Assembly (NCBI RefSeq): GCF_025717605.1
Contig: NZ_JAJIRQ010000001.1
Location: 647,716-711,715, forward strand
Direction of reading: 5' to 3'
Origin: Paucibacter sp. TC2R-5
Lineage (GTDB): Bacteria; Pseudomonadota; Gammaproteobacteria; Burkholderiales; Burkholderiaceae_C
DNA length: 64,000 bases
Shown here in pieces: positions 20,163 through 28,963 of the stretch; position 1 is the first letter of the stretch, and each line of letters begins with the position of its first letter. The notes below the pieces were generated by a model that ran no database searches, was not told the DNA's origin, and saw nothing but the letters and a program-made list of their open reading frames with translations. The position numbers and the translations under genes are program-made.

Positions 20163-22229
20163 ATGATGACGTCGCCAAATTCCAACCCGCTTTTGCAAGA
20201 CTGGCACACGCCTTACGGCCTGCCCCCGTTTGGCGTCATCGAGGCCGCGCAGTTCGCACCGGCTTTCGAGGCCGCTTTGCTGCAACATCGCGCCGAGTTG
20301 GAGGCGATTGCCACGCAGGCCGAGTCTCCCACCTTCGCCAATACCCTGGCCCGCTTTGACGCCAGCGGCCGCTTGCTGGGCCGGCTTGAGACGGTTTTCT
20401 ATGCCTTGGCCGCTTCGGCTACTTCGCCTGAGCTACAGGCGGTGCAGCGCACGCTGGCCGCGCCGCTGGCAGCGCATAGCAACGCCGTCTATATGCATCA
20501 GGCCTTGTTCAAACGCCTTGATGCGCTGTATCAAGAGCGCCAAGCGCTGGGTCTGACAGCGCAAGAACTGCGTTTGCTGGAGCGCGTACATCTGGACTTT
20601 GTGCGTGCGGGCGCCAAGCTGATCGGAGCGGCGCAGGCGCGCTACGCCCAAGTGATGGAGCGGCTGGCCGAGCTCAACACCCAGTTCGGGCAAAACGTGT
20701 TGGCCGACGAGAGCAATTACCGCCTGGTCTTGAGCGGCGAGGCCGACTTGGCCGGCCTGCCTGACTTTGTGCGTGCCAGTGCGGCGCAAGCCGCGACCGA
20801 GCGGGGGCTGCCGGGTCAGCATGTGATCACGCTGTCGCGCTCGCACATCGTGCCTTTCCTGACCTTCAGTGAACGCCGTGACCTGCGTGAGCAGGCTTGG
20901 CGTGCCTGGACCAGCCGCGGGGAAACAGCAGGGCCAACCGACAACCGAGCCATCGCCCAAGAAATCCTCAGCTTACGTAACGAGCAAGCCCGGCTGCATG
21001 GCCATGCTTGCTTTGCCGATTACGCCCTGGCCGACACCATGGCCGGCACGCGCGCGGCCGTCACCGGTCTGCTGTCCAAGGTCTGGGAGCCGGCCTTGGC
21101 TGCCGCCGAGGGCGAGCGCCAAGCCTTGCAAGCGATGATGGCGAGCTTGGGTCACGATTTTGCGCTTGAGGCTTGGGACTGGCGTTTCTATTCGGAAAAG
21201 GTGCGCGTCGCCCGCTACGACCTGCAAGAGTCTGAGGTCAAACCTTACTTTCAACTCGACGCCATGGTCGCCGCCGCTTTCGATTGCGCGCAGCGCCTGT
21301 TTGGTCTGAGCTTTGTAGCCAAACCAGAAGTAGCCGGCTATCACCCGGACGTCAAAGTCTACGAGGTGCAGAACAGCGATGGTTCTGTTCGTGGCCTGTT
21401 CTTGCAAGACAACTTTGCACGCACGACCAAACGTAGCGGTGCATGGATGAATGCGCTGCGCTGGCAGGCCAACAATGGCCGGGTCGGCATTGATCGCCTG
21501 CCCATCATCCAAAACAACAACAATTTCGCCAAAGGGGCGCCGGGCGAGCCGACGCTGCTGAGTTTTGACGACGCGCGCACGCTCTTCCATGAATTCGGCC
21601 ACGGCCTGCACGGCCTGCTGTCCGATGTCGAGTTTGAGCGCCTGTCGGGCACTCAGGTGCTGCGCGATTTTGTAGAGTTGCCCTCGCAGATCTTCGAGCA
21701 TTGGATGAGCGAGCCCGAGGTGTTGAAGAAGCATGCGCGCCATTGCCAGACCGGCGAGTTGATCCCCGATGCGCTGCTGGCCAAGCTCAAAGCAGCCGAG
21801 CTGTTCAACCAAGGCTATGAGACGGTGCGCTACACGGCCAGCGCCTTGGTCGATCTGGCCATCCATTCGCTGAGCGACGAGGTCGCACCCGATGTGGTGG
21901 AGTTCGAGGCCAAGACCATGGCGGCCTACGGTCTGCCGGCTGCCATCGGCATGAACCACCGCTTGACGCATTTCCAGCATTTGTTCTCCGGCTCCAGCTA
22001 TGCCTCGGGCTACTACGTTTACATGTGGGCCGAGGTACTGGATTGCGACGCTTTCGATGCCTTTGTCGAAGCCGGCAGCGCCTTCGATGCCCAGGTCGCG
22101 GCGCGTCTGCGCGAATGCATTTTGCAGGCGGGCAATAGTGTCGAGCCAGCTGCAGCGTTCCGGGCTTTCCGTGGGCGGGATGCAGCAGTGGAGCCTATGT
22201 TGAAGAGCCGGGGTTTGCTGCCGGCTTGA
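20163..22229 (+). CDS. M3-family zinc metallopeptidase (oligopeptidase A / peptidyl-dipeptidase type)
   Basis: 688 residues. Cytoplasmic oligopeptide-degrading enzyme by family. The zinc site is TLFHEFGHGLHGLL with His476, Glu477 and His480, and the third ligand Glu lies in the following ELPSQIFEHWM. The substrate-binding motif MNHRLTHFQHLFSGSSYASGYYVYMW is also characteristic. Two adjacent ATGs (20163, 20166) fit; 20163 is given. The motif spacing does not let me decide between PrlC and Dcp, so no symbol is given. Its 3' end overlaps the opposite-strand receiver gene by 35 bases. Confidence 0.92.
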   Translation: MMTSPNSNPLLQDWHTPYGLPPFGVIEAAQFAPAFEAALLQHRAELEAIATQAESPTFANTLARFDASGRLLGRLETVFYALAASATSPELQAVQRTLAAPLAAHSNAVYMHQALFKRLDALYQERQALGLTAQELRLLERVHLDFVRAGAKLIGAAQARYAQVMERLAELNTQFGQNVLADESNYRLVLSGEADLAGLPDFVRASAAQAATERGLPGQHVITLSRSHIVPFLTFSERRDLREQAWRAWTSRGETAGPTDNRAIAQEILSLRNEQARLHGHACFADYALADTMAGTRAAVTGLLSKVWEPALAAAEGERQALQAMMASLGHDFALEAWDWRFYSEKVRVARYDLQESEVKPYFQLDAMVAAAFDCAQRLFGLSFVAKPEVAGYHPDVKVYEVQNSDGSVRGLFLQDNFARTTKRSGAWMNALRWQANNGRVGIDRLPIIQNNNNFAKGAPGEPTLLSFDDARTLFHEFGHGLHGLLSDVEFERLSGTQVLRDFVELPSQIFEHWMSEPEVLKKHARHCQTGELIPDALLAKLKAAELFNQGYETVRYTASALVDLAIHSLSDEVAPDVVEFEAKTMAAYGLPAAIGMNHRLTHFQHLFSGSSYASGYYVYMWAEVLDCDAFDAFVEAGSAFDAQVAARLRECILQAGNSVEPAAAFRAFRGRDAAVEPMLKSRGLLPA

Positions 22230-22707
22230 TGGTCTTTTCGTTCAGGGCTGGGCGGAAAAAAAACTCGTCCAAGCCCTGCAAGAAGGCTTTGAAATCTATT
22301 GGCTTGGTCCAATAGGCTAGGAAACCAGCCTCTTGGGCGCGGCGTGTGTCCTCAAGCATCGCGTTGGCCGACAAGGCGATGCAGGGGATGGTAGCCGTGA
22401 CCGGATCGGCGCGCAGCCGCTCAAACACCTGGTAACCATCAAAGTCGGGCAGTTGCATGTCGAGCAAGATCAAGTCCGGCAGCATGCTGCGGGCGCGGGC
22501 GAGTCCGCGCGCGCCGTCCACTTCGCAGATGAGGCTGAGCTGTGGTCGGGTCGCCAACAGCTCCTCCACCACCAAGACATTGACCGGGTTGTCCTCGATA
22601 TAGAGCAGGCGCCCGCTACCAGGAGCAAAGGACTTGGGCGCGTTCTCTGGGACGTTGGCGGAACTCTCTGCACGAGCGAACGTTGCGTTAGGTGTTGGGC
22701 TGGGCAT
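22195..22707 (-). CDS. Single-domain response regulator
   Basis: 170 residues with one receiver domain and no output domain. After a low-complexity N-terminus of about 40 residues come LLYIEDNPVN (acidic pocket), phosphoacceptor Asp83 in LILLDMQLPDFDG, IPCIALSANAM and the Lys in YWTKPID. Such stand-alone receivers accept phosphate from hybrid kinases, and two hybrid kinases without output regulators are encoded elsewhere in this window (13-15 kb and 4-6 kb); a link is only a suggestion. The gene overlaps the end of the M3 peptidase gene tail to tail by 35 bases. Confidence 0.88.
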   Translation of the reverse strand: MPSPTPNATFARAESSANVPENAPKSFAPGSGRLLYIEDNPVNVLVVEELLATRPQLSLICEVDGARGLARARSMLPDLILLDMQLPDFDGYQVFERLRADPVTATIPCIALSANAMLEDTRRAQEAGFLAYWTKPIDFKAFLQGLDEFFFRPALNEKTIKPAANPGSST

Positions 22708-22785
22708 GCCCCGAGTCTAGTGGGACTTGCGCAGAAGGATCTTGATTTTTTAGCCAGGAGCCCCAAATAGCTGGTCACAAACAAT

Positions 22786-23556
22786 ATGGATGCCGAAGCG
22801 ATGTTGCAGACCCCCAAATTTGCCCTGGTGACCGGCGCCGGCTCCGGTATTGGCCGCGCTTGCGCGCTGGCCTTGATTGAGGCCGGCTATTGCGTGGCGC
22901 TGGTTGGCCGGCGCCTGTCGTCCTTGCAGCAAACCGCTGCCGCCGCCAGCGCGCCCGAGCGGGCTTTTGCCTGGGTAGCCGATGTGACGCAGCCCGAGGC
23001 CGTGGCGGCGCTGTTCGAGCGCGTGCGAGCCGAGTTCGGGCGGCTCGACCTTTTGTTCAATAACGCCGGCATCGGCGCGCCGGCTGTGGCCATCGACGAG
23101 TTGACATTCGCGCAATGGCAGGCGGTGATTGACACCAATCTGAGCGCAAGTTTCTTGTGCGCGCAGGCCGCCTTCAAGCTGATGAAGAGCCAGACGCCTC
23201 GCGGCGGGCGCATCATCAATAACGGCTCGGTCTCCGCTCATGCGCCGCGCCCCAACTCTGCCCCTTACACGGCCAGCAAACATGCGATCACCGGACTGAC
23301 CAAGGCGCTGTCCCTGGACGGCCGTGCCTTTGATATTGCTTGCGGGCAGTTAGACATCGGTAATGCCTTGACCGAGATGGCCATGCCGATGACGGTGGGT
23401 GTTCCTCAGGCCAATGGCACGGTGGCGGCGGAGGCGACAATGGACGTCGATCACGCGGCGAGCGCTTTGCTTTATATGGCCGGCTTGCCGCTGTCGGCCA
23501 ATGTTCAGTTCATGACGGTGATGGCGACGACAATGCCGTTTATCGGTCGCGGCTGA
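22786..23556 (+). CDS. Short-chain dehydrogenase/reductase
   Basis: 256 residues, classical SDR. The NAD(P)-binding motif is [14 protein letters not shown] (about residues 14-27), the structural motif NNAGIG follows at about 90-95, and the catalytic Tyr-x-x-x-Lys is in [12 protein letters not shown] with the Ser in NNGSVSAH. An Arg in GRRLSS after strand 2 suggests NADP preference. The C-terminal stretch [20 protein letters not shown] is a substrate-loop segment. Substrate unknown. It is divergent from the receiver gene and 38 bases before a small membrane protein gene. Confidence 0.9.
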   Translation: MDAEAMLQTPKFALVTGAGSGIGRACALALIEAGYCVALVGRRLSSLQQTAAAASAPERAFAWVADVTQPEAVAALFERVRAEFGRLDLLFNNAGIGAPAVAIDELTFAQWQAVIDTNLSASFLCAQAAFKLMKSQTPRGGRIINNGSVSAHAPRPNSAPYTASKHAITGLTKALSLDGRAFDIACGQLDIGNALTEMAMPMTVGVPQANGTVAAEATMDVDHAASALLYMAGLPLSANVQFMTVMATTMPFIGRG

Positions 23557-23594
23557 AAGCTGTTTTAGCTGGACCAGAAAGAAAGAGTCGTATT

Positions 23595-23870
23595 TTGTTG
23601 TCTGCCTTGTTTACCTTTATCACCCGCGTGATCTTTGCGCTGGTGACCGTCGTGCTGGTGCTTTGCCTGATGGGCGTGGCCATCGTCACGATGATTGGCT
23701 TGGTCATCTGGAGCTTGCTGCGCGGACGCAAGCCGGTTTTGGATACTTCGCGCTTCACGCGCGCGCGCAGCTTTCGTGCCGGGCCGCGAGGTGCTGCGGC
23801 CAAGCCAATGGGCGAGGTGATCGATGTCGAGGTGCGCGAGGTGCCTGATAAGCTACCGCCGCAGCCCTGA
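23595..23870 (+). CDS. Small membrane protein of unknown function
   Basis: 91 residues with one long hydrophobic stretch (about residues 4-43), enough for one or two membrane helices, then a basic RGRKPVLDTSRFTRARSFR segment and an acidic VIDVEVREV end. It begins with TTG at 23595, with AGAAAGAAAGAG immediately upstream as ribosome-binding site; no ATG fits as well. It probably shares a transcript with the SDR gene. The tail IDVEVREVP suggests a strand. No family recognised. Confidence 0.62.
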   Translation: MLSALFTFITRVIFALVTVVLVLCLMGVAIVTMIGLVIWSLLRGRKPVLDTSRFTRARSFRAGPRGAAAKPMGEVIDVEVREVPDKLPPQP

Positions 23871-23876
23871 GCCGGG

Positions 23877-24785
23877 CTACCAGCGTTTGGTGGTTAACTC
23901 GGCCAGAATCTCGCCATAAATCCGGTAGCGCGATGCGCTGATCAGTCCGGCCTCGACCGCGTCGCGCACGCCGCAGCCCGGTTCATGCTGGTGGGTGCAG
24001 TTGTAAAAGCGGCAGTTGCCGGCATGTTTGCGCAGATCGGGCATCAAGAGTGGCAACTGCATAGGCTCGACCTGCTTGACGCCGAATTCCTGAAATCCCG
24101 GTGAGTCAATCAAGGCGGTTTGGCGCTCGGCGTCGACCCAGTACCACTGCGTCGTCGTCGTGGTGTGGCGGCCCGAATTCAGCGCCACCGAGATCTCGCC
24201 GACCTGCGCCTTGGCGTCCGGTATCAGCAGATTGATCAGCGTGCTTTTGCCGGTGCCGCTGGGCCCCATCACAAAAGTTTTCTTGCCGGCCAGCCAGGGC
24301 GTTAGCAGGGCGGCGGAGCCCTCGCGGTCGGCCGTCAGTGCCAACTCCATCATCGGCAGCTCCATTGCTCGATACGGGGCCAGCCGTTCACGTGCTGCAG
24401 CGGTGCCCGGTAAATCGATCTTGTTGAGCGCAATGGTGGTCGAGATACCGGCGGCCTCGGCCGCGATCAGCGCACGGCATAACTGCGTTTCGCTGAAGAC
24501 AGGCTCCACGCCGACCAAAATCAAGAGCTGATCGACATTGGCGGCAAAACTCTTGGTCTTCCATTCGTCTTGGCGAAACAGCAGATTGCGGCGCGGCTCG
24601 ACCGCCTCGACTACGCCTTCGTCGCTGCCGGAAGGAGCCCAGCGCACCAGATCGCCGACCACGCAGTCGCTCTTTTTGCCGCGCGGGTGGCAGACCCGGC
24701 GCAGGCCGTCCTGGCTTTCGACAATGTAGTGGCGGCCGTGGCCGCGCACCACCAGGCCGATGTCAAGGTGGTCGAAGCGGCTCAC
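23877..24785 (-). CDS. rsgA: Small ribosomal subunit biogenesis GTPase
   Basis: 302 residues. Assists late 30S maturation and hydrolyses GTP on the ribosome. It has the circularly permuted GTPase order: NKID (G4) first, then GPSGTGKSTLINLL (G1), then DSPGFQEFG (G3), and the C-terminal zinc site CRFYNCTHQHEPGCGV. Start: the GTG at 24785 is selected because GTGA there overlaps the stop of the upstream pterin dehydratase gene by four bases and it gives the family's usual length; the frame remains open further upstream, but that stretch is the dehydratase gene in another frame. Confidence 0.94.
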   Translation of the reverse strand: MSRFDHLDIGLVVRGHGRHYIVESQDGLRRVCHPRGKKSDCVVGDLVRWAPSGSDEGVVEAVEPRRNLLFRQDEWKTKSFAANVDQLLILVGVEPVFSETQLCRALIAAEAAGISTTIALNKIDLPGTAAARERLAPYRAMELPMMELALTADREGSAALLTPWLAGKKTFVMGPSGTGKSTLINLLIPDAKAQVGEISVALNSGRHTTTTTQWYWVDAERQTALIDSPGFQEFGVKQVEPMQLPLLMPDLRKHAGNCRFYNCTHQHEPGCGVRDAVEAGLISASRYRIYGEILAELTTKRW

Positions 24786-25123
24786 GCCGTGCCTTCCGGC
24801 AGGGCCGAAATCTGCGCGGCGCAGATGAAGTCGTTGCTGGTCAAGCCCTTGGCCGAATGGGTGCTGAGGCTCAAGACGCAGGCGTCGAATGAGACCTGCA
24901 TCTCGGGGTGATGGTCCTGGCCATGGGCGATCTCGGCTACCGCGTTGACGAAGGCCATGGTTTGATAGAAGTTGTGGAACTCGAAGCGGCACTCGATCGC
25001 CGTGCCGTCCGCTGCCAACTTCCAGCCCGGCACTTGCTGCAGCCAGCCTGGCAGTTCAGTGGAGGCAAGCGCTTCGCGCTGAGGGGAACATTCGGCGATC
25101 AGTAGATTCATGTTTGAAGACAT
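24782..25123 (-). CDS. 4a-hydroxytetrahydrobiopterin dehydratase (pterin carbinolamine dehydratase)
   Basis: 113 residues. Dehydrates 4a-hydroxytetrahydropterin formed by aromatic amino-acid hydroxylases. Family marks: the WKLAADGTAIECRFEFHNFYQTMAFVN strand-helix pair and the catalytic-histidine motif HGQDHHPEM, then LSTHSAKGLTSND. The first codon may be ATG 25123 or ATG 25111. No phenylalanine hydroxylase gene is near; it sits one base after the M48 protease stop and overlaps rsgA. PCD-like proteins outside hydroxylase operons sometimes act with molybdopterin enzymes, so the partner is open. Confidence 0.9.
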   Translation of the reverse strand: MSSNMNLLIAECSPQREALASTELPGWLQQVPGWKLAADGTAIECRFEFHNFYQTMAFVNAVAEIAHGQDHHPEMQVSFDACVLSLSTHSAKGLTSNDFICAAQISALPEGTA

Positions 25124-25124
25124 A

Positions 25125-26435
25125 TCAAGTTGAGGCTTGAGCTTGCGGGCCGGCCAGGATGGCGCCCAAACGTTCGGTGGCTGGGGGATGTGAGTAGTAG
25201 AAGCGAGCGAAAACCGGGTCCGGCGTCAATGTGCCGGCATTGTCCTCGTGCAGCTTGAGCAAGGCCGAGGCCAGATCGGCACCGCGCGCGTGGGTGCAGG
25301 CATAGGCGTCGGCCTGGAACTCGTCGCGCCTCGACATCAGGCTGCTCAAGGGCGTGAAGAAAAACGCGAACACCGGCAGCACCATCATGAAGAGCAGCAG
25401 GGCCAAGGCATCATTGGGCGCGGCCAGATTCGGCTGCACGGCGAAGGCTAGGTAAAAGCCGCTCTGACTGGCGAGCCAGCCCAGCAAGGCGAAGCCGGCC
25501 AGACTGAGGGCGAACATGGTCAGCATGCGCTTGAGCACATGCTTGTGCTTGAAATGGCCCAGTTCATGCGCCAGCACCGCTTCGACTTCGGGGCCGTTCA
25601 GGCGCGACAGCAAGGTGTCAAAAAACACCACCCGCTTGGCCGGGCCGAAGCCGGTGAAATAGGCATTGCCATGCGAAGAGCGGCGGCTGCCGTCCATCAC
25701 ATACAAGCCCTTGGCGGCGAAGCCACAGCGTGCCATCAGGTCTTCAACGCGATTCTTGAGCGCCTCGTCCGGCAGCGGTTCGAACTTGTTGAACAGCGGC
25801 GCGATCACGGTCGGGTAGAGCACCAAAATCAACAGATTGAAGCCCATCCAACTGGCCCAGGCCCACAGCCACCAATTGGCTCCGGCCGTGCCCATCAGCC
25901 ACAGAATCAGCGCGGCGATCGGCAGGCCGATCACGGCGCCGACCACCGCGCCCTTGAGCGCGTCATTGACGTACATCTTCCAGGTCATGCGGTTGAAGCC
26001 AAAGCTCTGCTCGATGCGGAAGGTGTCATACAGCTCCCAAGGCAGGTCGAGCAGGGCGCCGATCACGACAAAGGCGAGCAAGAGGCTGAGTTGATAGGCC
26101 ATCGCGCCAAAGCGGTAATAGGTCGCGTCATAAACCCAGGTGTTGAGCGCGTCCAGGCCGCCCAGCAGCGTCCAGGCCAGCAGCAAGGCGCTGCTGAAGG
26201 CCAGATTCAAGAGCCCGAAGCGGCTGCGGGCGACCGTGTAGTCGGCCGCTTTTTGATGCGCATTCAAGGGCACGGTGGCGGCAAAACTGGCAGGCACTTG
26301 GCCGCGATGTTGCACCACGTGGCGGACCTGCCGGCTGCTGAGCCAGAACTTGACGGCCAGGCTCAAAAGCAGCGCAGTAGCGAAGGCCAAGCTTAAGGCG
26401 CCAGGCTGAACAGGGGGTAAATAGCTTGCAAACAT
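25125..26435 (-). CDS. M48-family membrane metalloprotease (STE24/CAAX prenyl protease type)
   Basis: 436 residues with several transmembrane helices, a long N-terminal membrane domain and the zinc site [13 protein letters not shown] (His290, Glu291, His294) with the downstream DEFQADAYA supplying the third ligand. The architecture matches eukaryote-like STE24 rather than the short HtpX. Probably degrades membrane proteins. The ATG at 26435 ([12 protein letters not shown]) is the true start: the frame continues for 225 more codons, but those run antisense through the oligoribonuclease gene. It is divergent from orn with 60 bases between the starts and ends one base before the dehydratase start. 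Confidence 0.92.
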   Translation of the reverse strand: MFASYLPPVQPGALSLAFATALLLSLAVKFWLSSRQVRHVVQHRGQVPASFAATVPLNAHQKAADYTVARSRFGLLNLAFSSALLLAWTLLGGLDALNTWVYDATYYRFGAMAYQLSLLLAFVVIGALLDLPWELYDTFRIEQSFGFNRMTWKMYVNDALKGAVVGAVIGLPIAALILWLMGTAGANWWLWAWASWMGFNLLILVLYPTVIAPLFNKFEPLPDEALKNRVEDLMARCGFAAKGLYVMDGSRRSSHGNAYFTGFGPAKRVVFFDTLLSRLNGPEVEAVLAHELGHFKHKHVLKRMLTMFALSLAGFALLGWLASQSGFYLAFAVQPNLAAPNDALALLLFMMVLPVFAFFFTPLSSLMSRRDEFQADAYACTHARGADLASALLKLHEDNAGTLTPDPVFARFYYSHPPATERLGAILAGPQAQAST

Positions 26436-26495
26436 GGGCGAAGTGTAGGGCTGCGACAATGCCGCCGATTCAAGAACGCTAGAAAGCACGACGCC

Positions 26496-27071
26496 ATGAC
26501 CACAGAAACCGCCCTCAGCCCTGTGCTGAGCAGCAACGAACAAAACCTGATCTGGATCGATCTGGAGATGACCGGCCTCTACCCGGACAGCGACCGCATC
26601 ATCGAGATCGCCGTGGTCGTGACCGACGCCAACTTGAACGTCAAGGTCGAAGGCCCGGTGTTCGCCATCCATCAGAGCGACGAGACGCTGGACAAGATGG
26701 ACAACTGGAACAAGGGCACGCATGGCAAGAGCGGGCTGATCGACCGGGTCAAGGCCTCGACCATCACCGAGGACGAAGCGGTGGCACAGACCATCGCTTT
26801 CCTGAAGCAATATGTGCCGGCCGGCAAGTCGCCGATGTGCGGCAACAGCATTTGCCAAGACCGTCGTTTCCTGGCCAATTACATGCCCAAGCTGGAGTCC
26901 TTCTTCCATTACCGCAACCTGGACGTATCGACGCTGAAGGAGCTGGCCAAGCGCTGGAAGCCCGGCATCACGGCCGGTTTCAAGAAGGCGCAGGCGCACA
27001 CGGCGCTGGCCGATATTCATGAGTCCATCGATGAGCTGGCCTATTACCGCGAGCATTTCCTGAGCCTTTGA
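26496..27071 (+). CDS. orn: Oligoribonuclease
   Basis: 191 residues. A 3'-5' exoribonuclease that removes di- to short oligoribonucleotides and finishes c-di-GMP turnover by cleaving pGpG. DEDDh catalytic residues are visible: WIDLEMTGL (Asp and Glu), [11 protein letters not shown] (Asp) and the last motif [14 protein letters not shown] (His and Asp). The start MTTETALSP is slightly longer than the E. coli protein. It lies 28 bases before pabBC on the same strand and probably shares a transcript. Confidence 0.97.
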   Translation: MTTETALSPVLSSNEQNLIWIDLEMTGLYPDSDRIIEIAVVVTDANLNVKVEGPVFAIHQSDETLDKMDNWNKGTHGKSGLIDRVKASTITEDEAVAQTIAFLKQYVPAGKSPMCGNSICQDRRFLANYMPKLESFFHYRNLDVSTLKELAKRWKPGITAGFKKAQAHTALADIHESIDELAYYREHFLSL

Positions 27072-27099
27072 TGGCGAGAAGGCGCTGAGTCGGTCTGAT

Positions 27100-28947
27100 A
27101 TGCCTGCCAAGCCTATGGATCAACTCTGGGCTGCTTTTGACTTCCCCCGCCACCCGCTGGCGCGTGAAGATGGCGAGCGCGTGCGCGGCGCTTTCTATGC
27201 GCCGCCTTCGCGCTGGCTGCGGGCGCAGACGGCCGCCGATCTGGCGGATGTGATCGATGCCGCCCATCAGGCCAGCCGCGACGGCGCCTGGGTCTTGGGC
27301 GGCTTGCGTTACGAGGCGGCGGGCGCCCTGGACGCGGCGCTGGTCGGGCAGGCGAGCGACTTGGCCCTGGCCGAGTTTGCGGTGTTTGAGCAGGCACCCG
27401 AGGCTTGGCCCGAAGTGGCGCCCGCTGGACCTTTGAGTACGGCTTGGGCGGACGTGCAATCGGACGCCGCCGAGTGCGAGCAGATCGAGCGCATCCGCGA
27501 ATGGATACGTTGCGGCGATTGCTATCAGGTCAACCTGACGACGCGGCTACAAGCCCAATTGCCGCAGGGTGTCAGTTTGGCCGAGCTGTTTCTGGCTTTG
27601 CACCGTACTCAGCCGGGTGGTTTTTCGCTCTTTTTGCGCGGGCTTGCAGGTGGCGAAGGCGTCGCCAGTGTGTCGCCCGAATTGTTCTTTGACTGGCGGC
27701 CGGTGCCCAGCGCCGAGCGCAGCTGGCTGCTGGCAGCGCAGCCGATGAAGGGCACCACGCCGCGCGGCCATGACAAGGCCTCGGACGAGGCGGCGCAAGC
27801 GCATTTGCGCACCAGCGAGAAGGAGCGCGCCGAGAACCTGATGATTGTTGACCTCTTGCGCAATGACATCAGCCGCGTCGCCACGCTGGGCTCGGTGCGG
27901 GTGCCGCGCTTGTTTGAGCTCTTGGCCTTGCCGACGGTCTGGCAGATGACGTCCACCATCACCGCAGTCAGTCGGCCGAACCTGCGCTTGTCCGAGCTGT
28001 TCGCCGCGCTGTTCCCCTGTGGTTCGGTGACCGGTGCGCCCAAGGTGCGGGCTATGCAGATCATCAAGGCCTTGGAACCAGCCGCGCGCGGCTGGTATTG
28101 CGGCGCGCTTGGCGTGATGCAGCCGGGCGGGGTGGTCAGCTTCAATGTGCCTATCCGTACGGTCGAGTCCGCGCCCACCGGTTTAAGCGCCGGTTTGAGC
28201 GCCGGTGTCGGCAGCGCCATCACGCTGGACTCAGATGCCGCGGCCGAAGTGGCCGAGTGGCGCGCCAAGAGCCGTTTTTTGCTGCGCGCGCAGGCGCCGA
28301 TCGCGGCGCTGGAAACGCTGCGTTTGCAGGACGGTGTGTGCGTGCGGCAGGCCGGCCATATGGCGCGCATGCAACGCACGGCAAAATATTTCGGGCTGAA
28401 ATTGAACCAGCCCGAGTTGCGCGAACTGCTCGCGCAAGCCGGCCGCAAGCATGCGCAAGGCGCTTGGCGCCTGCGTCTGACGCTTGAAGCGAGCGGCATG
28501 CTGCGCAGCGAATGCACGGCTTTGGTGGACACGCCGCAGCCCGTCATGCTCGCCTTAGCCGATACTGCGATCCAAACCGATGGCGCCGGGGCCGAATTCA
28601 TTCGGCACAAGACCACCCGGCGCGAAGTGTATGCAGCGTTCTCCGAGGCCAAGCCGCCGCAGGCTTTTGACGCGCTGCTCTGGAATCAGGCGCAGGAGCT
28701 GACCGAATGCACGTTTGGCAATATCGCCTTGCGGATTGACGGTCAGTGGCTGACGCCGCGCCTGGAGGCTGGGCTTTTGCCCGGCGTCTACCGTGAAGAA
28801 TTATTGAATCTTGGGCGCTTGCGCGAGGCCAGGCTGATGAAAGCCGATCTCGCTCGCGCTGAAGAAATTGCCTTTTTCAATAGCCTGCGCGGCTGGTGTC
28901 AAGCCAGCTTGTTGCCAGGCTCCGGTGGGGCTTTGAGCCTCACCTAA
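27100..28947 (+). CDS. pabBC: Fused aminodeoxychorismate synthase component I and aminodeoxychorismate lyase
   Basis: 615 residues making 4-aminobenzoate for folate. Residues about 60-420 are PabB (chorismate-binding): QPMKGTTPRGHD, EKERAENLMIVDLLRNDISRV, GSVTGAPKVRAMQII and the Cys-containing GWYCGALGVM. Residues about 425-615 are a fold-type IV PLP lyase (PabC): FIRHKTTRREVYAAF with the likely PLP Lys, then LTECTFGNIALRI and LPGVYREELL. The fusion is well known in proteobacteria. The glutamine amidotransferase PabA is not in the window. Start ATG 27100 (MPAKPMDQLW); ATG 27115 is an equal possibility. Confidence 0.94.
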   Translation: MPAKPMDQLWAAFDFPRHPLAREDGERVRGAFYAPPSRWLRAQTAADLADVIDAAHQASRDGAWVLGGLRYEAAGALDAALVGQASDLALAEFAVFEQAPEAWPEVAPAGPLSTAWADVQSDAAECEQIERIREWIRCGDCYQVNLTTRLQAQLPQGVSLAELFLALHRTQPGGFSLFLRGLAGGEGVASVSPELFFDWRPVPSAERSWLLAAQPMKGTTPRGHDKASDEAAQAHLRTSEKERAENLMIVDLLRNDISRVATLGSVRVPRLFELLALPTVWQMTSTITAVSRPNLRLSELFAALFPCGSVTGAPKVRAMQIIKALEPAARGWYCGALGVMQPGGVVSFNVPIRTVESAPTGLSAGLSAGVGSAITLDSDAAAEVAEWRAKSRFLLRAQAPIAALETLRLQDGVCVRQAGHMARMQRTAKYFGLKLNQPELRELLAQAGRKHAQGAWRLRLTLEASGMLRSECTALVDTPQPVMLALADTAIQTDGAGAEFIRHKTTRREVYAAFSEAKPPQAFDALLWNQAQELTECTFGNIALRIDGQWLTPRLEAGLLPGVYREELLNLGRLREARLMKADLARAEEIAFFNSLRGWCQASLLPGSGGALSLT

Positions 28948-28963
28948 CTCATCAAATACTCTT

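Noticed and set aside
24786-24992. Longer N-terminus for RsgA
   Set aside because: Those codons lie within the pterin dehydratase gene and do not resemble the RsgA OB-fold start.
26436-27110. Extension of the M48 protease frame through the oligoribonuclease gene
   Set aside because: The extension is fully antisense to orn and has no protease-like sequence; the ATG at 26435 starts the normal membrane domain.
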